Both the position numbers and the translations under genes were made by a program. Of a stretch of DNA of 64,000 nucleotides, positions 28,035-43,000 are shown one piece after another. The stretch is from Meghimatium bilineatum. Taxonomy: Eukaryota > Mollusca > Gastropoda > Stylommatophora > Philomycidae. The stretch lies in the NCBI GenBank assembly GCA_034231615.1, contig CM067317.1, positions 20,543,379 to 20,607,378 of the forward strand. The letters run 5' to 3'. The notes under the pieces are model-generated. The model searched no databases. It was not told the origin of the DNA and saw only the letters and a list, made by a program, of their open reading frames with translations. The first letter of the stretch is position 1. Every line of letters begins with the position of its first letter.

Positions 28035-31000
28035 AACAACAGACTTAATTTCCCTTGCTATAGTTACTGCAAGGATATAATGTGAAAACATGTTGGTAAA
28101 TACAGTAATTGAGAAAGAACTATAGACATAAATTTACAATGCATGTGAACTGTGATAACAGTTGCCATATTTGTTTCAATTGAATATTTAGTTTCTCATT
28201 ATCTATTTTTCAATTAAGATGATACTGAATGCCACAATGGAAATATACCAGAAAGTCATTGTTCAATTCTTACCTACTCCTTCCAAGTCACATTACCTGT
28301 TCAACCTAAGAGATTTTTCTAGAGTTATACAGGTATGGTAAATTGTTATAAAACAACAGACCACATTACAGTATTAACTTTTGTAAATTAATTGGTATGA
28401 ACAGTAAAATAGTCTTCAAGTCAAGTGATATTTTATCTAATATTAGAGAAATTTAACTGAAATGAATATGATAATAGAAGTAAGATATTTTTTAAATTTC
28501 TCCCTTGAGATACAGAGAAGATGGTAGAGTTTGATTGATTTGTAGAATTATAATTTTACTTTTACTTTTGTCCATCATTACTTGTGCCTTGCAGTGTCTA
28601 GTCTAGAAATGTAATGAAACTTTTACAAATATCTAATTTGGTGGTAAATGGTCAGAGAGCGCTTGTTAGAGATCAAACTTATGGACTGGTTAATATGTAA
28701 TATTATAAGATGTTGATGTTCTTGATAGACAAAATTGAATCCATTTGCTACTGCAAAATATCTAAATGAGATGAACCAGGTGTGTCAGTAGCTTTTCAGA
28801 TAAGCACATATAAAAACAGCTGATAGGGTGAGGGCAAGCAAACAGATAGTGGGCATTAAAAATGCTTCAAATTGTCTAAAATATTTTAACATTTACATCT
28901 GAGAAAGCTGTAGTTTAAACATAGTTCAGCATTATCACTAGGATTTCCTATATTGTTATAGAAAAAAAGGAAAAGTCAACACCAATTTATCTAGTTCTGA
29001 TCACTTCTGACAGTGAATTATTTGCTAGAATTTGACAGTCACTTCCACACAAACTTGATGAACTGTTATCACCAGTGAATGTGATGAATGATCATAACTA
29101 TTCAGGTTTTCAATTAGTCAAATCAGTTCATATTTTTGTTCATGCTCACCTGCTATTTTAATATATATTTTAATATTCACACTATTATTCTTGGCTACTG
29201 ATATTATCTGACATAATTCTGCACAGGGTGTTCTCCTTCTTAAATCCAGTTTGGTGCCAGCTGGCATGAATGGCAGTAATAGAATAACCAGACTATGGAT
29301 TCATGAAGTATACCGTGTTTTCTATGACCGATTAGTATCGGAGGATGATCACGACCAATTCTTCAGAATGGTCAAGGTCAGTGTTTTCAACACTTTAAGT
29401 GCACTTTCAGTTCATTATTTGAAGTATGATAATAAAAGAATGTCTCTAAAGTGTTTCCTACAGGAATGACATTGGAGATTAAAAAATGTAGGCCTATACT
29501 TTCAGTTTGCCAGGTTGTAACATATTGCACAGCTGAGGCAAAGCTGATGAGACAGTCACCTGAAGCAAAAAACACTGTGGACTGTTCAAACAAAAGGCTT
29601 CAAGATCTAATTAAACCAATGATTTGAATGAAGAAGAATAAACATTGCAAAATTAAAAGATCTTGTTGCCCTATTTTTACCATCATATTGTATGTTAATG
29701 GTATATTTATACGATGGTATGACAGCTGTTACTGTTTGTTTGCCATCCACTAAAAAATAAGTTTATTTCTAAATTTTTTTAAACATGGTATTTTGTTTAT
29801 AAATTAAACACCATGTTTAAAAATATTTTGAAAATATGCCTGTTTTTTAGTAGGTATAGGCCTATATACCTAGAGCCATATACAGAGATAGTGAAAGTGC
29901 AGTTAGAACAAATGCAAGACTTACCTAGTGGTTTTCAGTAAAATTAGGAGTTAGACAGGGGTGTGTCTTATCACCATTATTTTTTATCATTTATTTTGAT
30001 AATATTGCAAAAGTAGCAGAAACACCATCAGACGCTTACCATCCAAAGGATCTAACTGAACTACTCTGTGCTGATGATAAGTGCCTACTCCACAGCTCAA
30101 GTGAAGAGCTGCAAGATCACATAACCCTTCTCAACAAAACGACCTCAATCACAACATGAAGATCAACACAGAAAAAAACAGCAGTAGGCCCCTAATGTCT
30201 ATCAGCCGTAAACCCAATACAATCAACATAAAGATAAATTGTCAACTACTGAAACAAGTGCAGGAATTTAAATATCTCTGGAGCATTTCTACAGCTGACA
30301 GAAGAATGAACACAGAGATTGAGACAAGAATTTTAAAAAACCAACTACGTAAATTATGAGCTTATGCCAATTTTGAAACAAATCTATCCCAATGAAAACA
30401 AAAGGCACATCATAAATTCAATATTCGTTCCAGCATTATGTTTTAAATGTCAGACATGGACAAAATCCAAAGAACAAGAGAGAAACTTACTACATGTGAA
30501 ATGAGATGTCTAAGAAAAGCAGTAAACAGAACAAGAAGAGATCATGTGAGAAATGAGATTACAAGAACTGTTGGAACAACATCAGTGGTCAAATATATTG
30601 ACAAACAGAGATTGAAATGGTTCGGCCACCTAATGAGGAAGAACCCTTATTGGCCATTGTGGCAAGAGCATACAACATGAAAACGGAAACAGCAAGATAC
30701 AAAGGAAGACCAAGAAGATGTTAGATTGAAGGACTAACCAACATTCTGTTACAACACAGTATTACTGCATATCAAGCAACCAAACATGCAATAGTCTGAA
30801 ATCCAATCATCATTCAATTATACGACACCTCACAGCATAAGCAGAGAAAAGACAATAGATAGATAGGCCTATATATAAATTATAGGTCCAAAACTATCTA
30901 CAGATCTACATTTGCTTCATAGATTATAGCAATGCCTTCAACAGAATTCAACATACAAAATTAATTGAAAGTCTCCAAGAAATAGGCTTAGATGAAAGCA

Positions 31001-34000
31001 ACAGTTGTAGTGTCAACATCCAACAGTTTATAACCCATGTTTCCTGCTAAACTGCACTACTGTGCGCACATTTTTATCCACTGGTGCAAAGTTTGGACTT
31101 TGAGCTCAAAACTTGATATATAAAAGTGTGTACAAATTCATATAACAAATAAAACTGGTGTAAATTAAAATAGAACAAGCTGCAGAGTATTAGCTTTTTT
31201 TGGGCAGAAAAAGTGTAGAAGAAATATAGGAAAAGACCAGAAAAAGTGGTTTAAAATATGCTTCAGCCCACGGAGATAGATTTTTGCCCACATGCACTCT
31301 TTTCTTAGAGGAAACATTGTTTATATTATCTAATTATACAATCATGACATTTAATTTTCTGTAGTTGCTACAAATGTTGAGCACAGCAGTCATAACTTGA
31401 AACAGATTTAGTAGTTTAGATGCCTTTTCTCTACACCTGCATGGCAGGATGAGGAGCATATTCAATCAGTGAACCACAGGAACTATTAGTATTCATACCT
31501 TTTAATATCTTCTATTGGAGTCAGAGTACCTTTAGTCTTCTGAAGTGCAATGATGGCTGTTCATAAATCATAACTTAGTAGTTCATTTAAACACAATTTC
31601 TATTTTATGCTTTCAGAAAATGTAGATTTGTTGTCTACTGAGCAGCACTTCTACTTTAATTTAAAAAAATATAATTCTTGAAAGTGTTTGAATGAGTTCA
31701 CTACATGTGCATTGTTTATAACTACAGTCCCCACAAAAGGTGTCATGAGTATCAAAGTACAAATGTCATTGTCAGCCTGGTAGCTGAGTTAATAGTGAGT
31801 ATGACTAGCAAATTCATCTTGTCAAATTAGTTTGTGGTTCAAATGCCAAGCATTCACATTGTACTAGTAATACAATTGAATGTATTTGTGGTCCCTTCTT
31901 TGTCTTCTTTTGTGTTTATTATAAAATTCCTACAATTATCAGGATGCAGTCTGGAGAGTGACTATTTCTTTCCATGAAAGTGGTATCTCTGGTTGAAGAC
32001 CTTAATTGGAGGTGGATTTGAGGGAAGTAAGTAAGAGGTAGGCAAGAATACAAGAAAGGAACATAACATCATGCTACCATAGTGCACAAACAGAACAAGA
32101 GATAGAGGATGTTAGATATCTGTTGCAGTCAAGATTCTTTGCAAAAAGACGGCAATTGATTATGGGTGATTTCTCAAAATTCAACAATAGTTGAACAGCA
32201 ATGTCTTTACAAGATATACTTAAATTATTGTCTTTATATTATTACGGTCATGGTGACAGTTTTACTTAAGGTGTGACCCCCCCCCCCAAAAAAATTTTTT
32301 GTATAGTCAAACACCTTGATATAACCTAGATGGACTTGTATCCATAGCTGAAAAGAGCATACCTAACCATTAGGAGATTTTAATTCTCCATCTACTGATC
32401 ATAGTCAAGTATTTTTATGTTATTTAATACTTGAGTAACTGGAAGTCAGCTAAACTGAAACATACATTTTATTTCTATCCTCTAGCTCGGAATTGAAACT
32501 CACTTTAAGGAAAAGCTGAATAATCTCTTTAGTCACATTGTTGAGCCCGGAAAGCTGATTGTTGATGAGGATATTCGTACTCTCATCTTTGGGGATTTCT
32601 TGAATAAATCCAAGACAAAAGGAGATGAATGTCTTTATAATGAGATTCAGGATCTAAATGTACTTAAGGAGGTGTGGTTTTATTTTCTAATAGTTTTATA
32701 TAAATATTATTGGATGGATGGTTTCTTGTATATACTATCAGGGAATTATGTTCTCGTTAATCTTAGACAAACGTAACATTTGTAGAATGTTTAGCATCAA
32801 TACTCATTGTATGAAAAATAGCATATATTTGCCTATGTTGCCTGGATTCAAAAGGGAAGTATTGAATGGTAACACTGTGATCTGCCATGCATGACATAAG
32901 TGGAGACTAAAGGGAATTTGTTGGGGAATTGTGTATCCTATCCAATTAGTCATGACCCAAAATGCAGTGTTGAAGTCAGATCTGTTAGGCTAAAAAAACC
33001 CAAAAAAAACAACAAATATCACAGCTAAGCTGTAAACTATGGTTCAACAGATTCCATTCTATGACCTGCATAAGAGCAATGAGTTTGAGAATGAACACAG
33101 AAGAAGAAGAAGCATCTGTTAGCTTATATAAAAATACATTTTGTTATGTGATAAATAAGATCTGAACAACGAAACAAAAATAATGGAATGTGGAAAAATA
33201 GTTATACAATAACTGATCATAATTTCATTTAATTCTGCTGAAAAATATACTAAAAGAAATAGTTGACCCATATTAACAAAAGGAAGACAATACTTATAAG
33301 TGAACATAAAATTATCTGTTCCATAGTTAGATTGGAATAAGAGACAGTTGGACTTCTATTCATTGATTTGTGATGTAGAGATTACACTTTGGTTAATCCA
33401 TCACATCTCACATTACTGAGGTCACCATAATTCATCCTGACTTAATCTTCCAGATTGTAGAGCATTACCTTGAAGATTACAACCTTATGAGCAAAGCACC
33501 CATGGACCTTGTTTTGTTCCGTTTTGCTATTGAACATGTTTCTCGTGTTAGTAGAGTCCTGAAACAGCCAAGTGGACATTGCTTGCTAGTTGGTAGGTCT
33601 AGTGTTTCTCATATTTTTTAATGAATTTGAATCTTTATTTATGTGAACTGTTTAATATTTTGTCTCCTATTTTAAAAGAGTTAAATGCGAAACGGACCTT
33701 AATCAACAATATAAGAAAAAGGCAATCTTCTTTTTTTGGCCACTTCATGAGACAAGCAGGTTTAGAGAACATAATCACAACAGGCAAGATTGAAGGCACC
33801 AGAGACAGAGGGCGACAACGTGAGAAAATATTAGACAGTTTGACAACCTGGCACGGCAAAGAAACAACAACGACTTTGATACATAATACTGTGGACAGAG
33901 AGCTGTGGAGAGCCATGACCGCCTACGCCACCCGGCATGGCACCTGATGATGATGATTTTAAATAATATATACCATTTCTGTTTATGATTACAATTAAAT

Positions 34001-37000
34001 GTACATTTAACCTCCACTGTAAAGCTGAAAATAAACCATAGTTCGATCAATAAATTGTAAACTAAATATGTTTGAGCGCAGGAACAATAAGAAATGAAGA
34101 TGAGAGAAACAGAGATAAAATGCTGTTGTTGTTTGTGTTTAGCTAAAAGGTATGATTATTCAAGAACATGAATTGATAATGAAATTGTTGTTAGTTGGCA
34201 CATGGGATTCAAGCTACAGCATGTGTATTAGTAAGTTAATGATAGTAGTCATTAACACATGCTGGGGAAAAAACTCATAAAGGGACTGAAAATGTAATTG
34301 TGTCTGTTTCTGATTACCCTTGGATGAAGTCTCCTCTAAATGTCAAGAAAGATAATGTATGTAGAGAATTTGTGTTACAGTGTGTCCAGCACAGAGTTGC
34401 TTTTAAATATTATTGAAGATGATGTATTTTCTGCTGTATAGAGATGCCTGTTCACATTTCTCATAGATGATCTGCTGTTCTTGCATGGAGATGCTAGGTG
34501 AGTATTTAATACAGATGTGAATATTCAGACATCTTGGAGACGAGGAGGTTTGGAGAATATAGTCACAACAGCAAGATTGAAGGCAACAGAGACAGAGGGC
34601 GGCAACATGAGAAAATATTAGTTTAACAGCCTGGCACGGCAGAGCAACAACAACGATCTTGATACATAATACTGGAGATAGAGAGCTGTGGAGAGTCATG
34701 TTCGCCTAAGCCAGCCAACATGGCGCATCATCATCAAAGTTATTATCATTAGCATATCCTGAGCCCATGAGTATGACCCCCATCGTGGCCTGGGCAGTAT
34801 ATCCTTGTAATTTTCTGGACGAGTGAGCTGCTTAATAACGCAACCCATTCCTTTCTCAGCATATCTTGCGCCACATGATTTGAGAATCTGTATTACCGAG
34901 TGGGTTGATGTATCAGTTATCAACAAACTTGGTGCTGCTGTTACTCTATCTCCATCCACATTAACAATTCACATAAAGGTTAATTTACACTGCTGTTTCT
35001 GTTATAGGTATTGGAGGCAGTGGTCGACAGAGTATTACTCGATTGGCTGCTTTCATTGCTGACTTTGAACTTTTTCAAATTGAGATTACCAAGAACTACT
35101 GTATAACAGAATGGCGAGGTGACCTCTGTAAGATGATGAGACGAGCTGGTGAACTTGGTGTGTCAACAGTTTTCTTGTTTGGTGACCATCAAGTCAAGGT
35201 AAACCTGCCTTTTTGTGAAATTTGTTTTTTTTAAAAACAATATAAACAATTATGCATGAATATTTTAAAGAGTGGTAGAGATTGTATTAGAGTAAATTCT
35301 GAATTGACTATATCAACATACTTTTTTTTCTTTTCCTGTCATAACATGTAGAAGTCACTATAAAAATGGAGGATTTATAGGCTTACCAGTACAGATGTCT
35401 TCATTTTCTTTCTTTCAGTTACCCGCATAGGGCTGTAACTGTTGCTCTCAAATAATTTATGTGATGTGTGGCCATCTTCAGTTATGCCAATGAAGTTCCA
35501 ATTGATTTGGTCTCATCTAGTACTCTTTTCCAGATGTTACTCTATTTTTCAATTCTCTTCTTTCCCTGTGCATTCCAGTCCAGTGCCTGTTTTATTGTGT
35601 TGTCAAACTTCTTTCTGATGGTGTATTCTATTCATCTCCATTTTCTATGTGTTATTTATCTATATACTATACTGTTACAGTGTATGTTCTTAATTGACTG
35701 TTTTAGCAGCTTATCATAAGCAAAATGTTCATGTTCAAATATATTTTTTAATGAATAACATCACAGAGAATAGCCTACAGAGAACATGACAGAGAGAAAA
35801 TACTTGGAAGAATATACATATTCAAACAAGGTGGATTAAAATAAGAGCAATAAAATATAAGAAAAACATAACTGATAAAATAGTTTGGTAGAAATTCAAA
35901 ATAAAATCACATGTAAACAAGTTATTATGTATATTGGCTATGAGCTGACGTGATTGCACCCTGGGAAAACCCATAGGTTTCAGTCACTCCCAGCAAATTT
36001 CAAAGTTTATGTATACTGATGGTACTTGTGGCTCATATCTGTCTTGTAAATCAATAGGTTAATTTTCTGTTCATCATGTATTTTGTATTCTTTGATAAAT
36101 AAATTACTTTTGGTTGAAATATCTATTCAGTTCATTTTTCATGATCAATAAATCTATGTTACTTCATGTTTTATTTTACTTCATGTTTTATTTTGTTTTG
36201 TTTATTTGGGTACAGTTTTACTGCAGTTCAAGCTGTTACTGCTTCTCTAATGTAGGAATACCTTTCTACTATGTTTAAAAACAGTGATATCTGAGCCTTC
36301 ACCCTTCTCTTGGACATGAGGTTCTCTGTCATCTGTCTTATTTAATATCTAAACAGCAAAGATGACCAAATTACTCAGTCCTCCATGCATGATTGAATGT
36401 TACCTTTTGCTGATGATATATAAGTTTATAGATCTTGTTCAGACTGGCAAGAAATAGTCCAAGATACTCAGAAAATTGCTTCAGTCATACAATCATACAT
36501 TGGTGTTGGAGACCAGCTTTCAAGTTAACTTAAGAAAATAGAATATCATTGTATTTATTGAGCAACTGCATAGTGGAAGTACCGGTAAATAAAATCATTT
36601 TTTCCCATGAACAACACTATCTACTTTGGCAGACTACAATTGAATCATAGAATAATCTTAGATCATAGTCAATTTTACAAATACCATGTTGAGGAAATGA
36701 AAAATTACTCTAAGGGAGTCTTGCAGCACTTAGGCCTACATTATGGTTAATTAAGCAATGGTTGGTTATCTTCATATTCCATGAATTGATTATTTCAATA
36801 ATTATTATGGGTTAAATTTCCTCACTATCCTATTCTCAATTACTATCTGGATTATGTGTAGAATGATAGGTATGCATCTCATGGCAGGAAATTGCCTTCT
36901 GCGATGAAGATACCTCTTCATGTATTAAGCTGCAGCAACTATTAGGTGGGGTGGTCAGTTCTCTTCCTTGCTGTCATTACCTCCCCTGATTCATGCGTCA

Positions 37001-40000
37001 GGTACTCATTTACAGCTGGGTTGAATGTGTAGAATGAAGAAATGCTGAATTTTAGTTACTTATACTGTGAAAATGAGATATACATATGGACTTCTGTAAC
37101 TTCATTACATGATAGGCTTACCAGTTTAAAAAGCATGCTCATATTACTGTAGGTCAGAGATGTCCTTTAAAAAGAGTACTAAGAATCAAGGCCATAGATG
37201 CAACTTTGATAAGCGGTAGGGGAGAGTTTCCTCTAAAAAAAACAACCAATCATTACATTTGTACACTTGTGTGTAATTTTTTTATGATTTCGTTTTAGAG
37301 AAAACTAATATTTAGTCCAATATTGGTCCTGTATCCTGTACATGGTAAGTCATTGTTGATTCCCTACAACTTGATATGCAGAGATTCCATTATGGGTTAA
37401 TAATTGTGGTTATTTGATCCCTGCTGATCTGTTGGTCAGAAGTATTTTTTGCCATGCTCTACAGTGTCATTGATAACTTCTTACAGGTTAATTTTTTTTA
37501 AAACACAAAAAATTGATAGCATATCCTATACAGGATGTAGCTATCAACCCAGCATTTGTGGCTGCAGTGATTTGTGGCAGTATTTACATTCAGTAGTTTG
37601 CCATTGCTTTCTGAATGGTCTGGATGCATATTGTCTGAGGAAGATTTCAAACTCTGTACCTTTGCCTTTACAGACGCATTTGTAACAAGCAGCACATAGC
37701 CATATTGATGCATAGTTACTGTTTGATGCATAGATTTAATTGTGTTGTGTAGATCTTCTGTTTTCAATCTCATACCACTTGGATCAGAATGTTCTGATTT
37801 TGACAGTAAAGTTTTATATAGTATTATTTGTTTTTCTGACTTGATGATGTTTAAAAAATGATGCTGCGAAACAGACATTGACATCAGGGCACAACTTGGA
37901 CCCTTGTGGCAGGTTTCTTTGTTAATCCATCCACCCATGTTGAGACTGTCCACAAACTGTGAGTCCTGTAGCTCAAATATTGTTTTTCTGTCTGAGAGAG
38001 ATTGTTTAATATAATCTTGTAATATATTTAATAAATCATAGGCTATACTATCCTCCACTTACAGAGTTGGTACACTCAAAGTTCTCACCATTCCTGTCAA
38101 AGAAAAGCCTACACAGAACAGCTGTGATTATAACGCAAACAGCAAGCCTCTTCCCAACAGATGTTACTTTGTTGACAACATGAACATGTAATCTGCCATT
38201 TTGACTACATACGGATGATGTAACAGTCATATTCTTGATTAATTTTGCCTTACATTTGTCAGAGATCGCATTCCTCATTAGTTATTTTAGTTCAGACACA
38301 ACATCGGCCTGTCAGAACAACATGATAACTGTTAACTAAGGTTACAACTACAGTGATCTTCAAAAAAACGAACTCACAAGACCATCATAAAAAGTGGCTA
38401 GTCATCTCGCCATCTTAACCAGAACCACAGCTACAGCATAAAAACACACAATTGGGCTTTCTGAAAAATAAAAGCTGTACAGATGCAATCTTCGCCCTCA
38501 AACAACTTTCAGAAAGAGTGACATAACATAACCAAGACGTATATTTGGCTTTCATGGACCAAGTGAAAGCTTTTGACAGAGTGGATAGAGCACAATTATG
38601 GATAACACTACAGACATATGAAGTTCCCCAACATCTGATAAGCCTATGTCAGAGCATATACACCAATAGTCAATGCGCAGTAAGAACAAGCACATGTACA
38701 TCCAATAATTTCCAACTTCACTCTGGAGTAAGACAGGGATGTGTACTATCCCCCTATTGTTCATAACATACATATATCACATCTGCAAAGTAGCAAAGAC
38801 AACGGAAGAAACAATCTGAAGGATAACTTAAACGAATTGCTATTTGCAGATGACTAAGCACTTGTAGAATCATCAAAAGAGCAACTACAAAGACAAATAG
38901 ATCGATTACATCAAACATGTCAAACCTTTAACATGAAGATAAATATAGAAAAGACCAAAGTAATGATGATAGGAAGAACAGAAAGAAACACCAATATATA
39001 CGGTATATCGAAAACAACAGACTGAAACAAGTGACAGAATTCACATACCTAAGAAGCGATATAACAACAGACGGCAAGAGCAGTAAAGAAATACAGACTA
39101 GATGTAGTAAAGCATACCAGGCCCTAGGGCAAATGACAACAATCTTCAGAAACAAAATTGTAGATTTAAACACCAAAATAACACTATTCAAAATGATTAT
39201 TATTCCAACGCTGTGCTACCAATGTCAACATTGACAACAACAGTACAAGACAAACGTAAACGTGTGACAGCTGAAATGGCATGCTTACACAGAATCCAAG
39301 GTATATCGCTAAGAGACAAAGTGAGGAATGAGGACATTAGACAAAGAAACAGCACCACCCCAATCTTGGAATATATTAAAAGACAACAGATCAAATGGTT
39401 TGCACACATCAGCAGACTACCATCGGACAGCATACCACAGCAAGCTATGCTACACAGATACAGTGAAGGCAGACCATGAAAATGATGTACTACCAAAATA
39501 AAAAGGCAACAAATTCCACAATATACTCAGCACACTTGAGGGCCATCTCCAGAAAGCTCTTCTACCGCTGATGCTGAAAGGCAACAAAAGGTTTAGCGAA
39601 TAGATAGATAGATCAAGTAGCACAAGTGGTTAAATCTAAAAGTAAACAAATATACTCACCACCAATTACACCAACATCTGAATGAGGCAAAAGGACAATG
39701 AATTAAGCAGGGTAAGTCATGAATGGCAGAAGCTAAAAATACACTGTGAAGAGTATGTGAAATAGAAGAAGTAGGAAAGGCCAGTAAATGGAAGTAGATA
39801 GACATTGAGAAAAAATCATAGACTAATGTAATAATAGATAAAACTAGATAAAGCATATGGGAAATGGACTTTTATCATTGCAGAGGTTTCAGTACAAGAG
39901 CTCACCCAGTTACACTTGAAACCACAAGACATAATTATATACACAGATGGCTCAGTCTACAGAAATACACATACATATGGTTGGAATTTTGTTGCCTACA

Positions 40001-43000
40001 AAAGCAGCTTGAAGTTGGTTGAGAGATCATCTGCATATTCCACTATCACTTCGAACATGAAGATGGAGATAGAGGGAGTTACAGCAGCACTAATTTAATT
40101 GATAACTTATACATCAACCCAATCAGTAATATTCACAGTCTCTCAAAGCATGCTGTGCACTATAAAAAATAACATGCTGAGAAAGGAATGGGTTACGTTA
40201 TTGAACAACTCAATTGTAGAGAGCATTATATGGATATACTCCAGGTCACTCTGGAGTCAGAAGAAGCGAAAGAGGTGACTCATTAGCAGACAATGCTGCG
40301 ATTGATGCCACAGTACTGAGAAAAAATAAAGCTGATTTAATGAAAGCAGCCATAAATTCATTGCAAAATGAAGATATTGACAATGAGACTGAAAACATAC
40401 ACATACAAAGAAGGACAGAATTGAAAGTGATTAGAGGTGAAGGAAGAGAATGTACTCTTTTTGGAAAGAACCGAAGATCACATAATCAACACTTGACTGG
40501 GACTATCAGTCTACAAACACTTGAATGGCTGCTGAAATGGAGAATGGAGCACTTCTTGTAATGCCCCATGTACTATGATGCTAGTTTCTAATCAAGAATA
40601 ATATTATTTGAAATCTGTTACTCTAAGGACCTCTTGCAGATTTGTTTTATTTTGAAGAATACAAAATGTGCATTTTAGCAGCAAAATAATTATGTATGTA
40701 TTGTCATCATGGTTTGGCCCGATATTCAAACTATTAATGTGAAAGAAGGCTTTCTGTTTTTCAGGATGAGTCTTTCTGTTTTTCAGGATGAGTCTTTCTT
40801 GGAAGACATCAACATGATTCTCAACACAGGAGATATTCCCAATCTTTATGAAAGTGAAGAACGACTGGACATCATTGAAAAGGTAAGAGTTTTGATTAAA
40901 AAAATGCTACCAATAATTCAGATCAAAAGGGAAAATAGTACACGAAGCTAGTGGTGCCTTTACCACAACAACGAACAGTCTAACTATGGAAGTATTCGCT
41001 GTAAAGGCACTTTACTGGCTGGAGTCGCAAACCTATTCCCATGCTTGCATGCTAAGTGATTCACTGAATATGATTCAGAAAGTCAAAACAGGTGATGCAC
41101 ATAGGGAATGGGTGGAGTCATTGGAGAGAACTAAAATGCAGGCATCACTATGAAAACTCATGCTTATTTTTGTCACCGAACATGCGGGTGTGGAGGGAAA
41201 CGAACGTGCCGACAAATTAGCTAGTCTCGCCACCACAACAGACGGTCAGCCTATGGACCGAGCAGACATACTGCTCTTCATGAGTCCTCATGATCAGAGG
41301 ATTTTGAGATGAATAAGCACGAGTCAATATCAAGAATGCAAGAATTGGGAGTGAGGATTGGTGTGGCCCGAAGAGAACCCTTAACAAAGATTTAAAAACG
41401 AGTAGTGAACCAAGATAGAACCGCAACCATCAGCCGTTATACCCTGAGAAATTTACTGAAGTGGAGATCGGAGCACCTATGGACGTGTCCGGTGTGCGAA
41501 GATGATAATCAACATACCTAATACCTAACCAATAATTCTTAGATTACACAGATGAAACTGACATATATCACGAGAAACGAACTGACAACATTTCAGCACC
41601 TGTTGTAAGTTCAAACTTGTTGCAAGTATTTCCAGTGGGGGAAGACTGTGATGGCACTATTATCTGCACTGTCACCTTCCATTGCCAGTCCAGCTGTAAG
41701 TGGCTAGATGAGGTAAGAGAAGTCATAACAGGATCTACAGCTAAATCATTCTATAAATTTATTTTCACCTAAATGCAGAAAAAAATGGAATTTATGGCCA
41801 GTGCATTCACCCTGAATGTTCTGGTGTCAGGTGTAGTGCACACCTGTTATTCCTTTCTAAAAATGTTGACTCTTAGTTCGGCCACACACGAGGCATTTCA
41901 GCTATTGTAGTTCTGAAGGGGTGTTACAGACCTGACATATTTATTACCCAGTGGTGAATGAAATAATTCGAGTGGAGGCTTGGATTTTGCTTCTGGTTCA
42001 AAGATACCATTTCTCAATTTTGCACATTTTATACAGCAACCAGAGTTTGTGCATTTGCAAGCACAACTAAACATTTTCCATCGTCATATTTGTGTAAAAG
42101 TCCTATTAGGTTGTCATTGTTTTTGACCAGGGCACATTCAATATTTATACAGGTAAGACAATTTTTTTATTCTTCATGTTAATTTAGTAGGCCTAATATC
42201 ATTACTTTACATACAGTGTCAAATTTGTTAGATCATCGTTTACCATAAGAATGTGCAAAATACACCTATTATGCCACGATCAAACACTAGTTTAGCATGT
42301 ATATCTAGTTAGATCTCATTTTACTTGTGCAAATATGATCGAAATTAGTTACATTGCGCAATTAGATCATGTAAAAGATTCATTCTTTGTGTAGCATTAA
42401 CGCTACGAACTTGTCTTCATGATAATTTTTCTATTCGTGGTCGGCAAATATAAGTCCAAAATAAACCTATTATGCCACGATCAATCACTAGTTTAGCATG
42501 TATATCTAGTTAGATCTCATTTTACTTGTGCAAATATGATCGAAATTAGTTACATTGCGCAATTAGATCATGTAAAAGATTCATTCTTTGTGTAGCATTA
42601 ACACTACGAACTTGTTCTGTGTGATAGTTATCAATCGCGGTTGGATCCCCATAACCGTTCGAATAAGTTCGTTGTATGCTACACATACACAGAATAGTAA
42701 TTTGCTTACTTTTATAATAAGTATATGTTATGCAGAAATGGTACTAGATGATGTCTACCTGCCAAGTTTCTGGCTTGCCTCCCCTGATTTCACCAGGGGA
42801 CAATTGAAGGGTTTATCTTATTTCCCTTGAATTTTCTAATTGCAATTGAATTGACAGTGGGCGTGAACAGTGAACACACCCACCTCTGGTTTATTGATAT
42901 CTCCTAAAAACTAAAAGTTCTTCCAGTTTCAGGTGTGAGTGATAAAAAAGCTTTCATTATAGGTTGATATTACATACATTTTCTTATCATTTTAGATAAG

